Source of the DNA: JBBDYG01 sp040901765 | GTDB taxonomy: Bacteria; Planctomycetota; Planctomycetia; Pirellulales; Lacipirellulaceae | Length of the DNA stretch: 64,000 bases | NCBI GenBank assembly: GCA_040901765.1 | Contig: JBBDYG010000040.1 | Span: 248,001 to 312,000 of the forward strand | Direction: 5' to 3' | Shown here: piece by piece, positions 15,438-25,100 of the stretch | How the letters are laid out: each line of letters opens with the position of its first letter | Position numbering within the stretch: the stretch's first letter is position 1 | Position numbers and translations under genes: made by a program | Notes under the pieces: generated by a model | Database searches by the model: none | Seen by the model: the letters and a program-made list of their open reading frames with translations, nothing else | Told to the model about the DNA's origin: nothing

Positions 15438-17735
15438 TCAATTCATCTCCGCGATCCACTGCCGGATCAACTCCGCCGCCTCGGTGGGAACCAGCCGCCG
15501 CGCCACGTTGGGCATCATCACGCCCGGATCCTCCGACTGGAGGCGAAACATGAGAATCGACTCCTCCGGTTTGCCGGGTACGATGTCGTAGTCGAATCCT
15601 CCCGAGCCGTGGCCGGCCGCGATGGGAGTCTTCCACACGCCGAACTTCGCGGGATCAGTCTGGACCCGCCGCAAGTCAAGACCCGACGTGCCGCCCGATC
15701 CAGAGGGGCTGTGGCAATGGGCGCAGTTGACGTCCAGCCAGGCTCGCGCCCGCGCGGCGACATCCCCGGTATGTGGATCGTCGAACACTGCCAGCCGGTC
15801 GATCTTCTCAACCTCCGGCGCGCCCGCCAGCATCTTGCGACTCACGAGGTACGCGAGCTGATTCGCGTGGCCATCCGCGTAGCGATGATCGCGGTTCATA
15901 TTGATCGCCGTCGGTCCGAGCGGCTCGTACTTCTTGTCCTGGGCGTGGCAACTTAAACACTGGTTGGCGCTCGGCACCTGGTAGTCGAGCGTCCGACGCT
16001 TGCCGTCCGCATGCACCCAATTGGCTTCGACTTCGCTGCCTCCTAACACGAGATGAGCCTCGGTTTGTTCTCGGTTCCACTGGTACGAAAAGCCGTACCA
16101 ACCATCTTCATCGCGCATCTCAATGCGGGTCTCGAGCAGTTGCTCGCCCTGCGATGGAGCTCTCATGTCGTGTGGATAAGCAAACGTCTTGGCGATCACG
16201 GCCCCGACGGGAAGCTCCAGAACCCCCTCGTCGCGATACTCGATCTTCGTCCCTTTCGATATGCGAAAGAAACGGTGCTTGCTGGTGTAATCGGAGAAAA
16301 GCTGTGTATTAAGGTCGTACGGCACTACGCCAGCGACCGGTTGCTGCGTGCTGCCGTTTCCCTCGAAAAGGCCCCACTCCGAGAGCTTTCGCGGCGCAGA
16401 CCGGTAGACCAACGCCGCTTGATTGCTCTCGGCCGAAGGCGGATCGTGCGGACGGAGCTTTACTGCCGGCAGCGGTCGCAAGTTGGCTGCGTGGATCGAA
16501 GCATCCTTGTTCATCTTCCAGCGGCCGGTCACTAGGTTTTCCGGCGTCAGCGCTGCGAAGTTGAAGTCGACGAACGTGGCCTCGCCGTTGTCCGCGATTC
16601 GCAAGCCGCGGTCCTCGGGCAGCTTGCCGTCCACCAACAACCGCTCGTTGATTACCCCGTCCCACATGATGTCGGGAAACGGCTTTCCGAGCACTGGCAG
16701 CAACAACTTGCCGAAATCGCCGCCCGGATTCTTGCCGCCGCCCGAGATTCGATTATTGTGAACCGAGACCGCTTCGGGAAACGGATCGAACTGCGCATCT
16801 TCGACCCGCTTGCCCGTGATCAAATAGCTGACGATCGTCACGCTGAAGGAATCGTTGTTTTCGATATCGTTGTCGAAGATTTCCACGTCGTCGCTGGCGA
16901 GCACCATCACACCCGTCCCCGACGGGACCGACGCTACGATGTTGCCCGGCGCGGCGAAGTTCTCGTGATTGTTCGCCAGCACGCGATTCTTAAAAACTCG
17001 AACGTTGCTGCCTTTCTTGACCGGCAATCCCGGCAGATCGAACACCAAGATTCCACCCGCGTTATTCGTGGCGACGTTGTCGTACACGTCGGCATTGACG
17101 GTGTTCTCAATCTCGATCCCGGCCACGTTCCGTTCCGCGCGCGAATTTCGCACAATCACGTTGCGACACTGACCGACGTACAGTCCGGCATCGGAGGCAC
17201 CGATCGCCGTGCAATCCTCGATCAGCACATTCTCACACTGGACCGGATAGATGCCGTAGGCGCCGTTCGACGCCTCGGCCGCGCCGGTCCACTCGACCCG
17301 CACGTCGCGAAAGGTGACGTTCCGTGCGCCGCGCACCTTGACGGCATTGCCGGCCGTATCCTCCACGGCCAGCCCCTCGATCACGAAGTTGTTGCCGGTG
17401 GCTTCAATCCCATGCCCGCCGGTTACCTGGCCGCGAAAAGAAAGAACCGTTTTGCCCGATCCCTGTCCGCGAATCGTGACGTTCCCCGCGACCACGTCGA
17501 GCGAGTGCCGCAGCTCGTACCGCCCTTCCGCCAATTCAATCACGTCGCCGGCCACCGCTTCGATCAGCCGAGCTTGCAGTTGGAACACCGCCTGCGGTCC
17601 CGGCGCGATGGAGTAAACCCCCGGCTGCAGATCGCTCGCCGCGCGCGCGGCAGCGCTGCTGAAACAGGCCAAAGCCACCGAGAGGCCGAGTAACCAGTTG
17701 CAAAAGTGCGTTTGAATCGCCATGTTCCAACTCAT
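15438..17735 (-). CDS. Fused parallel beta-helix and SO2930-type diheme cytochrome
   Basis: A 765-residue exported protein joining two families. After a signal peptide ending near AAARAAS, residues ~30-375 form a right-handed beta-helix (TIGR03805 type): NVTIRGQGSGKTVLSFRG, NFVIEGLAVEDTAGNAVKVR and repeated NVxIxDCxA-like turns. Residues ~440-765 match the TIGR03806/SO2930 cytochrome: KLSEWGLFEG, VVPYDLNTQLFSDYTSKHRF, and two haem sites, CLSCH and CAHCH. These two families usually sit in adjacent genes and are sometimes fused; function is unknown. ATG 17735 is chosen because GAGGAG lies 10 bases upstream; upstream ATG 17777 would disturb the signal peptide. No other gene shares its transcription unit. 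Confidence 0.88.
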   Translation of the reverse strand: MSWNMAIQTHFCNWLLGLSVALACFSSAAARAASDLQPGVYSIAPGPQAVFQLQARLIEAVAGDVIELAEGRYELRHSLDVVAGNVTIRGQGSGKTVLSFRGQVTGGHGIEATGNNFVIEGLAVEDTAGNAVKVRGARNVTFRDVRVEWTGAAEASNGAYGIYPVQCENVLIEDCTAIGASDAGLYVGQCRNVIVRNSRAERNVAGIEIENTVNADVYDNVATNNAGGILVFDLPGLPVKKGSNVRVFKNRVLANNHENFAAPGNIVASVPSGTGVMVLASDDVEIFDNDIENNDSFSVTIVSYLITGKRVEDAQFDPFPEAVSVHNNRISGGGKNPGGDFGKLLLPVLGKPFPDIMWDGVINERLLVDGKLPEDRGLRIADNGEATFVDFNFAALTPENLVTGRWKMNKDASIHAANLRPLPAVKLRPHDPPSAESNQAALVYRSAPRKLSEWGLFEGNGSTQQPVAGVVPYDLNTQLFSDYTSKHRFFRISKGTKIEYRDEGVLELPVGAVIAKTFAYPHDMRAPSQGEQLLETRIEMRDEDGWYGFSYQWNREQTEAHLVLGGSEVEANWVHADGKRRTLDYQVPSANQCLSCHAQDKKYEPLGPTAINMNRDHRYADGHANQLAYLVSRKMLAGAPEVEKIDRLAVFDDPHTGDVAARARAWLDVNCAHCHSPSGSGGTSGLDLRRVQTDPAKFGVWKTPIAAGHGSGGFDYDIVPGKPEESILMFRLQSEDPGVMMPNVARRLVPTEAAELIRQWIAEMN

Positions 17736-18205
17736 TCCAGTGCCGCTCCTCAAAGCAAGTCTACCGCTCCGGAGCATCGAATGCCAACTGAAACGGCGTG
17801 GTTGGGGTTGTAGGCAGCAGCCGCAGCCACATGGGCAGCGGTTTCACGACACAGTTTCCGACGATTCCCGGTACTTTTAGAGCCTGCCTCACTAACCACG
17901 TCGCCGTGTCCGATGAGGTCTTCGCTTCGCGTCTCCAGCCACCCGCCGAACATTCAGCGGATTGTCCAATCGGCGGAAGTATTGTTAAAATTACGACGCA
18001 CATCGCTAATGGCACCGGTGATGTCAAACTTCAAATGCGACAACTTTGAGGCTGAGTCGCGGGCTGATTTTCGAAGCTGCTAGCAGTTCGGCTCTAGAAT
18101 TTTCGGGGAATCGTGAACAAACGTCGAAAACCCCTTCAAATCCAGGGCGTTTGGCTTGTTGCATTTGAAGTTTGAACTCACCCACCTGAAGAAACTCCGA
18201 TTATC
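17736..18205. other. Intergenic region upstream of the cytochrome fusion
   Basis: Open frames up to 88 codons exist on the minus strand but none has a ribosome site or recognisable product. The stretch holds the long inverted repeat at 18024-18175. The IS256-family element begins at 18206. Confidence 0.5.
18024..18175. repeat. Long-spaced inverted repeat next to IS256 element
   Basis: TCAAACTTCAAATGCGACAA at 18024-18043 is matched in inverse at 18156-18175 with 19 of 20 bases pairing. The 112-base interior shows no open frame. It ends 30 bases before the IS256-type terminal repeat. It may be a small non-autonomous element or an unrelated hairpin. Confidence 0.7.
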
Positions 18206-19575
18206 GAGATATTGTCAAATATTGTGGATGGAAATGGGGATTAGGCGGCGACTTGTTTGGTTTTGATTCCGTCGGTGAATTGAACTCCGCTTATAACTTC
18301 GGGCAAGGTTTCTGTACCGTTGAAGGTTCGCCATCTTTTCTGAGCGGACTGCATGAGCTTGAAGACCATCGTGAGGCAGGCGATGCGGCTGCCGCATCCC
18401 TTGGTCCGCTTGGTGCGTAAGCGGACGGTGGCGAAGGTGCTCTCGATGGGATTAGTGGTTCGCAAGTGGACCCAATGCTCGGCGGGGAAGTCGTAGAACG
18501 CCAGCAGGGCGTCGCGGTCTTTGCGAAGGCACTCGCAGGCCTTGGGATACTTGGCCTCGTAGGTTTCCAGAAAGAGGTCGAAGGCCTGGCCGGCATGGGC
18601 GCGGGTGTCGGCCATCCAGATCTGGTGAATCTTCTCCTTGGCCGTGGCCTGCAATCGCTTCGGTAGCTTGTCGAGTACGTTGGCCGTCTTGTGAACCCAG
18701 CAGCGTTGTTCGCGAGTCTTGGAATAGACGTGCGGCAAAGCCTTCCAGAAGCCCAAGGCCCCGTCGCCCGTCGCTAGTTGGGGATCGATCCACAGGCCGC
18801 GCGACTTCACGTCCAATAGCAATTCCTTCCACGATTGCTCGCTCTCGCGAAATCCATCGTGGACGGCAATCAGCTCTTTTTTCCCTTCCGGGGTGACTCC
18901 CATCAGGACCAGGATGCATTGCCGGTCTTCTTCCAGGCGGATGTTGAAATGGACGCCGTCGGCCCAGGCGTAGACGTATTGCCGCCCTTCCAGGGAGCGT
19001 GTATTCCAGGTTCGGAACTCCTCTTTCCAGGTCTCTTTGAGCCGCGTAATGGTCGTCGCCGAGAGGCCCGGGCATTCGGTTCCCAAGAGCGACTGGAGCG
19101 CTTCGCCAAAGCCCCCCGTGCTGATCCCCTTGAGGTACAGCCACGGTATGGTCTTGCGCAGGTAGGGCGGCAGAATCCGGGAATTGAACTTTTCCCGCTC
19201 CTCCGGACTCCGTCGATCGTGCACCCGGGGTTGCTCGACCTCGATCCGGCCCAAGCCCGTCGTGATCTTCCGCTGGGGCAAGTAGCCGTTGCGGACCACT
19301 TGCCGGCGACCCGCTTCGTCCGTGAGATGGGCGTGGCCCGCAATCCACGCTTGCACTTCCGCTTCAATCGCCGTGGCTAACATCTGCTGCGCGCCTTCGC
19401 GAAGGATTGCGGTCAACATGTCTCGGCCGAGGGATGCTGGAAACTCAACCGTCGTCGTGATACTCTCGGACATGGGGGCGTACTCCTGGGATTGAAAGGC
19501 TTTGAACAACCAAATCAAAACCAAGTACGCCGCCTTTTTCAACTGCCTACCATCCACAACTTTCGGTTATATCTC
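18206..19575 (-). mobile_element. IS256-family insertion sequence
   Basis: A 1370-bp unit bounded by 26-base imperfect inverted repeats at 18206-18231 and 19550-19575. The ends read GAGATAT…TTGTGGATGG on both sides and match at 20 of 26 positions. One transposase gene fills the element. Length and terminal repeats fit IS256. The flanking 8 bases differ (CGATTATC on the left, TTAAGAAA on the right), so no target duplication remains, which suggests an old insertion or later rearrangement. Confidence 0.85.
18241..19473 (-). CDS. IS256-family transposase
   Basis: A 410-residue Mutator-type (IS256) DDE transposase. Recognisable parts are VRNGYLPQRKITTGLGRIEV and QPRVHD near the N-terminus, ISTGGFGEALQSLLG, the first catalytic region YVYAWADGVHFNIRLEED, the second TGDGALGFWKALPHVY and RCWVHKTANVLDKLPK, and the region of the catalytic Glu at TNPIESTFATVRLRTKRTKG. 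The full length is open with no frameshift, so it may be active. The ATG at 19473 (MSESITTTVEF) is the family-like start; the frame continues upstream to 19557 within the terminal-repeat end. It sits beside the AT-rich patch with the Vsr gene. Confidence 0.95.
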   Translation of the reverse strand: MSESITTTVEFPASLGRDMLTAILREGAQQMLATAIEAEVQAWIAGHAHLTDEAGRRQVVRNGYLPQRKITTGLGRIEVEQPRVHDRRSPEEREKFNSRILPPYLRKTIPWLYLKGISTGGFGEALQSLLGTECPGLSATTITRLKETWKEEFRTWNTRSLEGRQYVYAWADGVHFNIRLEEDRQCILVLMGVTPEGKKELIAVHDGFRESEQSWKELLLDVKSRGLWIDPQLATGDGALGFWKALPHVYSKTREQRCWVHKTANVLDKLPKRLQATAKEKIHQIWMADTRAHAGQAFDLFLETYEAKYPKACECLRKDRDALLAFYDFPAEHWVHLRTTNPIESTFATVRLRTKRTKGCGSRIACLTMVFKLMQSAQKRWRTFNGTETLPEVISGVQFTDGIKTKQVAA

Positions 19576-19630
19576 TTAAGAAATTATTCGCCCGAGCCAA
19601 GAATCATCATTACAATTCAAGAGATGAACT

Positions 19631-19834
19631 ATGAGTCGTAAGCAATACAAAGCTGTAGTTTACATCCAAGTAGATGAATCGGATAATAGGATTCAGGAGG
19701 CGGATATCAGGGACTTCTGTGCGGACGCCGTGAGACTTGATGTCGATACGGAGGAATACGAAAATCCTTGTGGACTCTCGAATATTGAAATCGACTGGAC
19801 GACTCTAGCTCTTACTTCCAATCAGCACGATTAG
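19631..19834 (+). CDS. Small hypothetical protein
   Basis: A 67-residue acidic protein starting 56 bases from the IS256 element end. It begins MSRKQYKAVVYIQVDESDN and looks like a mixed alpha/beta domain with no motif I recognise. It lies four bases upstream of the next gene on the same strand, so they are probably co-transcribed. Base composition is visibly more AT-rich than the flanking planctomycete genes, as is true for the next two genes. Function unknown. Confidence 0.55.
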   Translation: MSRKQYKAVVYIQVDESDNRIQEADIRDFCADAVRLDVDTEEYENPCGLSNIEIDWTTLALTSNQHD

Positions 19835-19838
19835 CACT

Positions 19839-20606
19839 ATGGAGCACAGTTTGAAAGCTGTTCGGCTTGAAACGGAAGCACTTGTCATCGGGTACGCTAT
19901 GAGTCGGCTCGATGAGGAGTACATGCGATATCGCAAATTAGGAAGCTGGCAAGCTGCATACGAAGAAGCCGCACTGGCGCTATCTGTTCGGTCCTTAAGC
20001 TTCAGAAATCTGCGCGACGAATTCGACCCCTTTCATAGCAATAAGCGACTTGGATGGCACAAGCGTCCAATAATGCCTAGTCGACAAAAAGTATTAGAAG
20101 ACTTCAAGGACGTTAGTGATGATGCGCTCAAGGCGCTGGTGGACAGAATAATTCTCCGGGATTTGGAAGCTACGGCCGAAGCAATTGATTCATTGGCAGT
20201 TGTACCAAGCACAGCGCATAATGTTGCTGAAAGATTACTGACGGGACGGAAGGCGGAAGAGTACTTCTTAGACCATTGCGAACCTTTAATTGGCATTAAG
20301 GGCTCGGAATTATTAGATCACCGACAATTGGCATGCGGATTCGACTTCTCTGTCCGCCATCTACCTCAGTTGGCAATCGAAGTCAAAGGGATGAAACGCG
20401 TCAAAGGGGAAAGTCTATTTACCGACCGTGAATGGACAGAGGCTAACTTTCGCGGCAAGGATTACTGGCTCGTTGTTATTGGAAACCTAGAGTCCGCTCC
20501 GCAGGGAAAAGTGGTACATAACCCGTATGACGTTCTCGAAACGAAATGCTCGTATCAAGTCACCGTTGCTGCAAGCTGGCGATCGAGGTTTTCTGTAGCT
20601 TGCTAG
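19839..20606 (+). CDS. DUF3883-like PD-(D/E)xK nuclease-domain protein
   Basis: A 255-residue protein. Residues ~145-235 resemble DUF3883 (protein NO VEIN C-terminal) domains: TGRKAEEYFLDHCEPL, GFDFSVRHLPQLAIEVKGMK, SLFTDREWTEANFRGKDYWL and VVIGNL. The D…ExK residues (GFDFS and IEVKG) form a PD-(D/E)xK nuclease-type active site. The N-terminal ~140 residues are helical with no known match. DUF3883 domains often occur in restriction or other anti-phage proteins, and a Vsr gene follows, so a role in DNA restriction or repair is plausible. The gene is AT-rich relative to its surroundings, which points to horizontal acquisition. No methyltransferase is visible. Confidence 0.65.
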   Translation: MEHSLKAVRLETEALVIGYAMSRLDEEYMRYRKLGSWQAAYEEAALALSVRSLSFRNLRDEFDPFHSNKRLGWHKRPIMPSRQKVLEDFKDVSDDALKALVDRIILRDLEATAEAIDSLAVVPSTAHNVAERLLTGRKAEEYFLDHCEPLIGIKGSELLDHRQLACGFDFSVRHLPQLAIEVKGMKRVKGESLFTDREWTEANFRGKDYWLVVIGNLESAPQGKVVHNPYDVLETKCSYQVTVAASWRSRFSVAC

Positions 20607-20743
20607 AGACTCGCAGCTTCGCGGTATGACTTGAGAGAATTCGCAAAGTGTCTGTTTAGACTCATGCTTGCAGACTATCGTCTACAAGGTTTCGATTCGA
20701 CGGACTATAGTCCGCAGGGATTTAACCGCCCACAATACTCGAT

Positions 20744-21187
20744 ATGGACGTTCTATCCCCTGAGCAACGATTGCGCGCGATGCGTGCAAATCGAGGGCGA
20801 ACAAATCCTGAGCGCAAACTCGCCTCTGCTCTTTGGCGACTAGGATACCGATATGTAACCAGCGACGGCTTCCGGCGGCGGTATCACCGGCGGTTAATTG
20901 GCAACCCCGACATCATATTTGTTGGTATGAAAGTCGCCATTTTCGTTGATGGCTGTTTCTGGCATGGCTGTAATCGCTGCCATGATTTCGAAAAGAATTG
21001 CAACCAATGGTGGCTTGAAAAAATTTCCACAACTCGTGAAAGGGACTCTGCCACGCGTCGCTCGTTGCGCAGGCTTGGTTGGCGAGTATGGCGAATTTGG
21101 GAACACGACGTGCGACGACCAGAGCGTTTTGCGAACTGTGTTCAGCGCTTCCACAATAGACTAAGTCGACTCCGTACCGATAAGTGA
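20744..21187 (+). CDS. vsr: Very short patch repair endonuclease (Vsr-like)
   Basis: A 147-residue protein with the Vsr layout. The start MDVLSPEQRLRAMRANRGRT corresponds to the usual (M)D…xPEQRSxxMxxIRGKxT N-terminus. NPDIIF supplies the catalytic Asp region, VAIFVDGCFWHGC the His and first zinc ligands, CHDFEKN the following ligands, and the C-terminal RLGWRVWRIWEHDV the last conserved block. Vsr cuts beside T:G mismatches left by deamination of methylated cytosine, so it is usually next to a C5-cytosine methyltransferase. None is found between here and the window edges. The IS256 element and AT-rich composition suggest a decayed restriction-modification island. The gap of 137 bases upstream shows nothing recognisable. 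Confidence 0.85.
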   Translation: MDVLSPEQRLRAMRANRGRTNPERKLASALWRLGYRYVTSDGFRRRYHRRLIGNPDIIFVGMKVAIFVDGCFWHGCNRCHDFEKNCNQWWLEKISTTRERDSATRRSLRRLGWRVWRIWEHDVRRPERFANCVQRFHNRLSRLRTDK

Positions 21188-21768
21188 CACTTCTCAAATC
21201 CTTTCAAGGCTTGAAACTCAATAGCGGCACTTTGCAACCGCAATGAGATGCGGTCTTTGCTTGGCTAACACGTCGCATGGCCCGATGTCAACGAGGATTG
21301 CGGTCCCTTTTTGTCCAGAGGGTGTTCCAATCTCGCCTCTCAGCTGTACAGCCGCCACTTAGAAAGTCCTCAGCTATCGCAGGTTCGGTAGGGCCGGACG
21401 TAAATGGCATTTAGCTGGCACCTCGCGTCGACGGAAAATCCCCCGCACCGCCTCCATTTGCGCAGTCGCGATGGTCAATCACGTCATGCAAGCCGCTTGT
21501 CATTCCCATTCATGCCGGCGTTGAGGGGAGTTTTGTCACGTCCACCGGCCAAATACCTAGCGCGCAGAGCGTGGCCAAATGGAAAAAACCTCGAGAATCA
21601 CGCCACTTGATCGCGGCGCGACCAACGTGAGATCTTGGTCAAAACTCGGCCCGTCCGCACCACCGATCAAACGCCTCGGCAGAACGGCCCCCGTCGATAC
21701 GGTCGCTCACAGAATCAGCAGTGCGGCTCGCCGCGTAAGTCGTTTTTCAGAAACAGCTTACGCTTAAG
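21188..21768. other. Intergenic region without supported gene
   Basis: About 580 bases between vsr and the 3' end of tRNA-Phe. Short open frames exist but none has a ribosome site or known motif. No copy of the tRNA 3' end, as expected for an integration site, was found in this stretch by eye. Confidence 0.5.
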
Positions 21769-21841
21769 TGGACAGGGGCGGGATCGAACCGCCGACACCA
21801 GGATTTTCAGTCCTGTGCTCTACCAACTGAGCTACCTGTCC
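21769..21841 (-). tRNA. tRNA-Phe (anticodon GAA)
   Basis: On the minus strand a 73-base cloverleaf begins GGACAGG and its acceptor partner is CCTGTCC. The D-arm reads TAGCTCAGTTGGTAGAGC, the anticodon stem-loop is CAGGA-CTGAAAA-TCCTG with anticodon GAA, and the T-arm is GGCGGTTCGATCCCGCC. The discriminator base is A. The 3' CCA is not encoded in the genome. Confidence 0.97.
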
Positions 21842-22151
21842 ATAAAAGACCATCATAACTGTCGGCGACTGACTGTAAACTCCTACCCGCCCAATGGTTG
21901 CGAACCGCACCGATCAGTTGCTCGGTCGCTCGATCAAGTTCAACGCCATTGGGTGTGGCTGCGCAAAGGTCGGTTGTTTCTGCGCAAAAGCGATACTTCA
22001 AACGCGACTTTTTTCTGCGCTTCGGTTAAGCTGAAAGAGTCGGCGAAGGCTGCGCAGGAAGCATCGGAACACGCGCTGCTTGGGACGCTATCTAAATCGT
22101 TTGCGAGAGAGGCCCGTTTTGTTCACTTTCATTTCGCGCCGATGGTCCAGC
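21842..22151. other. Intergenic region upstream of LEPR-XLL amidase
   Basis: No supported gene. It holds several TGCGC-containing words in AT-rich context, including TGCGCAAAAGCGATA at 21981-21995, also found inverted upstream of murQ. The long frame of the amidase continues into this region but its plausible start is at 22152. Confidence 0.5.
21981..21995 (-). promoter_or_regulatory. Putative operator TATCGCTTTTGCGCA
   Basis: Read on the minus strand this is TATCGCTTTTGCGCA, identical over 15 bases to 37475-37489 upstream of murQ and 13 of 15 identical to 40621-40635 upstream of the XylR-type regulator. It sits about 160 bases before the start of an amidase-like gene. A shared regulator is an inference. 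Confidence 0.35.
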
Positions 22152-25100
22152 ATGCGGAGCCAATCCGTACCCGCTCGATCGAAGGGGGGCGCGCCACGTC
22201 ACGGCGATCGCGGACGCCGACTCCATGCCGAGGCGCTCGAGCCGCGATTGTTTTTGTCGACCAGCGGTTTAGTTGAAGTCGGGCAGCAGCCCGACGGCGC
22301 GCTATCCGGCAAGATCGTCTACACGCATGGCGGCCACGGTTATACGGCTGCCAACACCGGCAGCGGTGCGTGGTCGTTTCAGCGCCCCTTGCTGCTGAAC
22401 ATGATTGAAGATCTCGGCAATCAAGATCAGATGTCGATGTTTGTCGATACCTTGTGGCGCGCCGGCGCTACTGTTGTGCCTCTGCGACCGGTTGGTCATC
22501 AGACCAACGAAATCGTGCTCGATAACGTTGATGCGGGCGTCACCTTTTCGGGCGAATGGTCCGACAGTAGTTCCACGGTTTATTTCGGCAGCGCGGGCGA
22601 ACTGCCTTATCGGTTTGCCACCACGTCGCTTACCGAGACGGCGTTCGCGCGCTATCGGCCTCAAGTAAATGCCGAGGGATTCTACCCCGTTTATGCTTGG
22701 ACTCGCAGCGGTTCCGATCGTGCGACCGACCAGCTTTACCGCGTGCAGCATTCGGGTGGCATCACGGAAGTAACGGTCAATCACCGCAGCGTGGGGAACG
22801 GGTTGGTTTACCTGGGAACTTATCATTTTGAGGCCGGAAACAGCGGTTACGTCGACATCAGCAATCGCTCCAGTGCCGCCGGCAACGTCGTAATCGCCGA
22901 CATGATTCGCTTCGGCAACGGGATGGGCGATATCAGTCGCGGCGGCGGTATTTCCGGGAGGCCCCGCGAAGATGAGGCCGGGCTTTATTGGGTGCAGTGG
23001 CACGTCGAGCGTTCGCAAGGCATTCCCACCAGCGAATACCGCACCGCCGCGCTCGACAGCGATGCCACCGTTTCACTCTCGCCGCGATATGCCGAGTTCA
23101 TGAACCGCGAACAGGATGGCGTGCTGTCCGATCGGGTATTTGTAAGCTTTCACTCCAACGCCGGCGGCGGCCGGGGCGTCACCGCGCTCCATAATACCTT
23201 GAATGGAGGCGACACCCCCAACCAGGTTCTGCTCGCGCGCAGCATGGCGCAGGAGGTGAACGACGATCTCGTCGCGCAGAACGGGCAGTGGGAGCACAGT
23301 TGGCACAACCGGGGAACCAATGTCCTTTACCAAGCCCCAGACTTCAACTACGGCGAACTGAATAACTCGGTCATCAACAATGAGTTCGACGCTACGATCG
23401 TCGAGACTGCGTTCCACGATAGTCAGCTCGATGCCGAGCTGATGCGCGATCCAGACGTTCGCGCCGCGATTGCCCGCGCTACGACCCAGGGCTTGATCCG
23501 GTATTTCCGTGCTTTGGACGGCGTAACGCCGCTGGTGATGGCGCCCAGCAACCCCACCACCGTTCGGGCGATTTCAACGGAAGCGGCGGGCAGAGTCGCC
23601 GTTTCGTGGCAGGCGCCGGTGGCAAACTCTTACAACGGTGACGCCGCCACGGAGTACCGAATCTACGTCTCCCGCAATGGCTATGGCTACGACGGGGGCA
23701 CGGTCGTCGACGGCGACACGTTCTCGCATACTTTTGACGATCTACAGACGACGGGCGGCCCCTACTACTTCCGCATCGCGGCGGTCAACGAGGGTGGCGA
23801 ATCGCCACTTTCCGAGGCCGTCGCTGCCATGCCCACCGACGCACAGGCGAATGTCCTGATCGTTGCCGGTTTCGATCGGTTGGATCGCCAGCAGAATCCC
23901 ACTTACGCATTCGGAGGTGGAACGCTTGAGCGAGTTCGCCCGCGTTTAAGCAATTCCTATGACTACGTCGTGCAAATGGCCAGTGCGATTAACGACGCCT
24001 CCGTGCCCACGCAAATCAGCAGCACTTCCAACGAAGCAGTAATCAACGGCAGCGTGAATCTCGCGGACTTCGACGCGGTGTTCTGGATTCTTGGCGAAGA
24101 ATCCGATGGGACCGATACGTTTAGCGCCACCGAGCAGGGGAAGGTCGCCACGTACCTTACCGGCGGCGGGAAGTTGTTTGTCTCCGGCTCGGAGATCGGC
24201 CAAGACCTCGACAACCTGAATAACGGACGCAGCTTCTACAACAACACGCTACGGGCCGATTTCGTGAACAACGATGCGAACACCTATGCGACGACGGGTG
24301 TCGCGGGTTCTATCTTTGCCGGCATCAACCCGCAGTTCGACAACGGCGCTCAGCTTTACAACGTCGATATGCCCGATGTCATTGCCGTACAAAACGGCTC
24401 GACGGCGGCACTGAATTACAGCGGCGGCACCGGCGGCACGGCTGCCATTCAATACGACGGCGGCGCGCAGAAGGTCGTCATGCTCGGCTTTCCGCTGGAG
24501 ACGGTTACGAGTGAAGCAACGCGGGCGCTCATGATTGACCGCGTGCTTCAGTTCTTTGCGCTGCCGACCGTGCCGATGGCCACGATCGAATACCTGCTCG
24601 ACAACGACAACCTTGCCCCGACTTACACCGATTCGGGACCGTGGACATTGAGCGCGAACCCGGGTTTCAACGGCGGCACCTACAAGTTCGCCAGCGCCGG
24701 GAATCCCTCGCAGGCCACTTGGCAAACCTACATGCCGATTGCCGGCGAAGCCGAAGTCTTTGTGATCTACGCCGCGGGCGTGAACCGGCCCACCAACGTT
24801 ACCTATGCGATCGACACTGGTAGCGGGACGGCGGGTGCGTCTGTCAATCAAACCATTAACAATCTGCAATGGGTGTCGCTGGGAACATTCGAATTCACTC
24901 CCGGCACGCGCAGCGTGACGCTCAACGCCCAAACTAGCTCGGGCGGCTCGTTTGCCATTGCCGATGCCGTGCGGATCGTTTTCACCGGTCCGCGTACCGA
25001 TGTGGGCGATTTCAATTTGGACGGCGTCGTCAACGGCCGCGATTACTTTGCGTGGCTGGAAAATGCCGGTGCGACTAGCGCCACGCTGCAACAGGGCGAC

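Noticed and set aside
17761..18027. 88-codon minus-strand frame upstream of the cytochrome fusion
   Set aside because: No ribosome site, no recognisable motif, and it overlaps the likely promoter region.
19576..21842. tRNA-Phe as attachment site for an integrated island
   Set aside because: No second copy of the tRNA 3' end and no integrase were found between the tRNA and the IS256 element.
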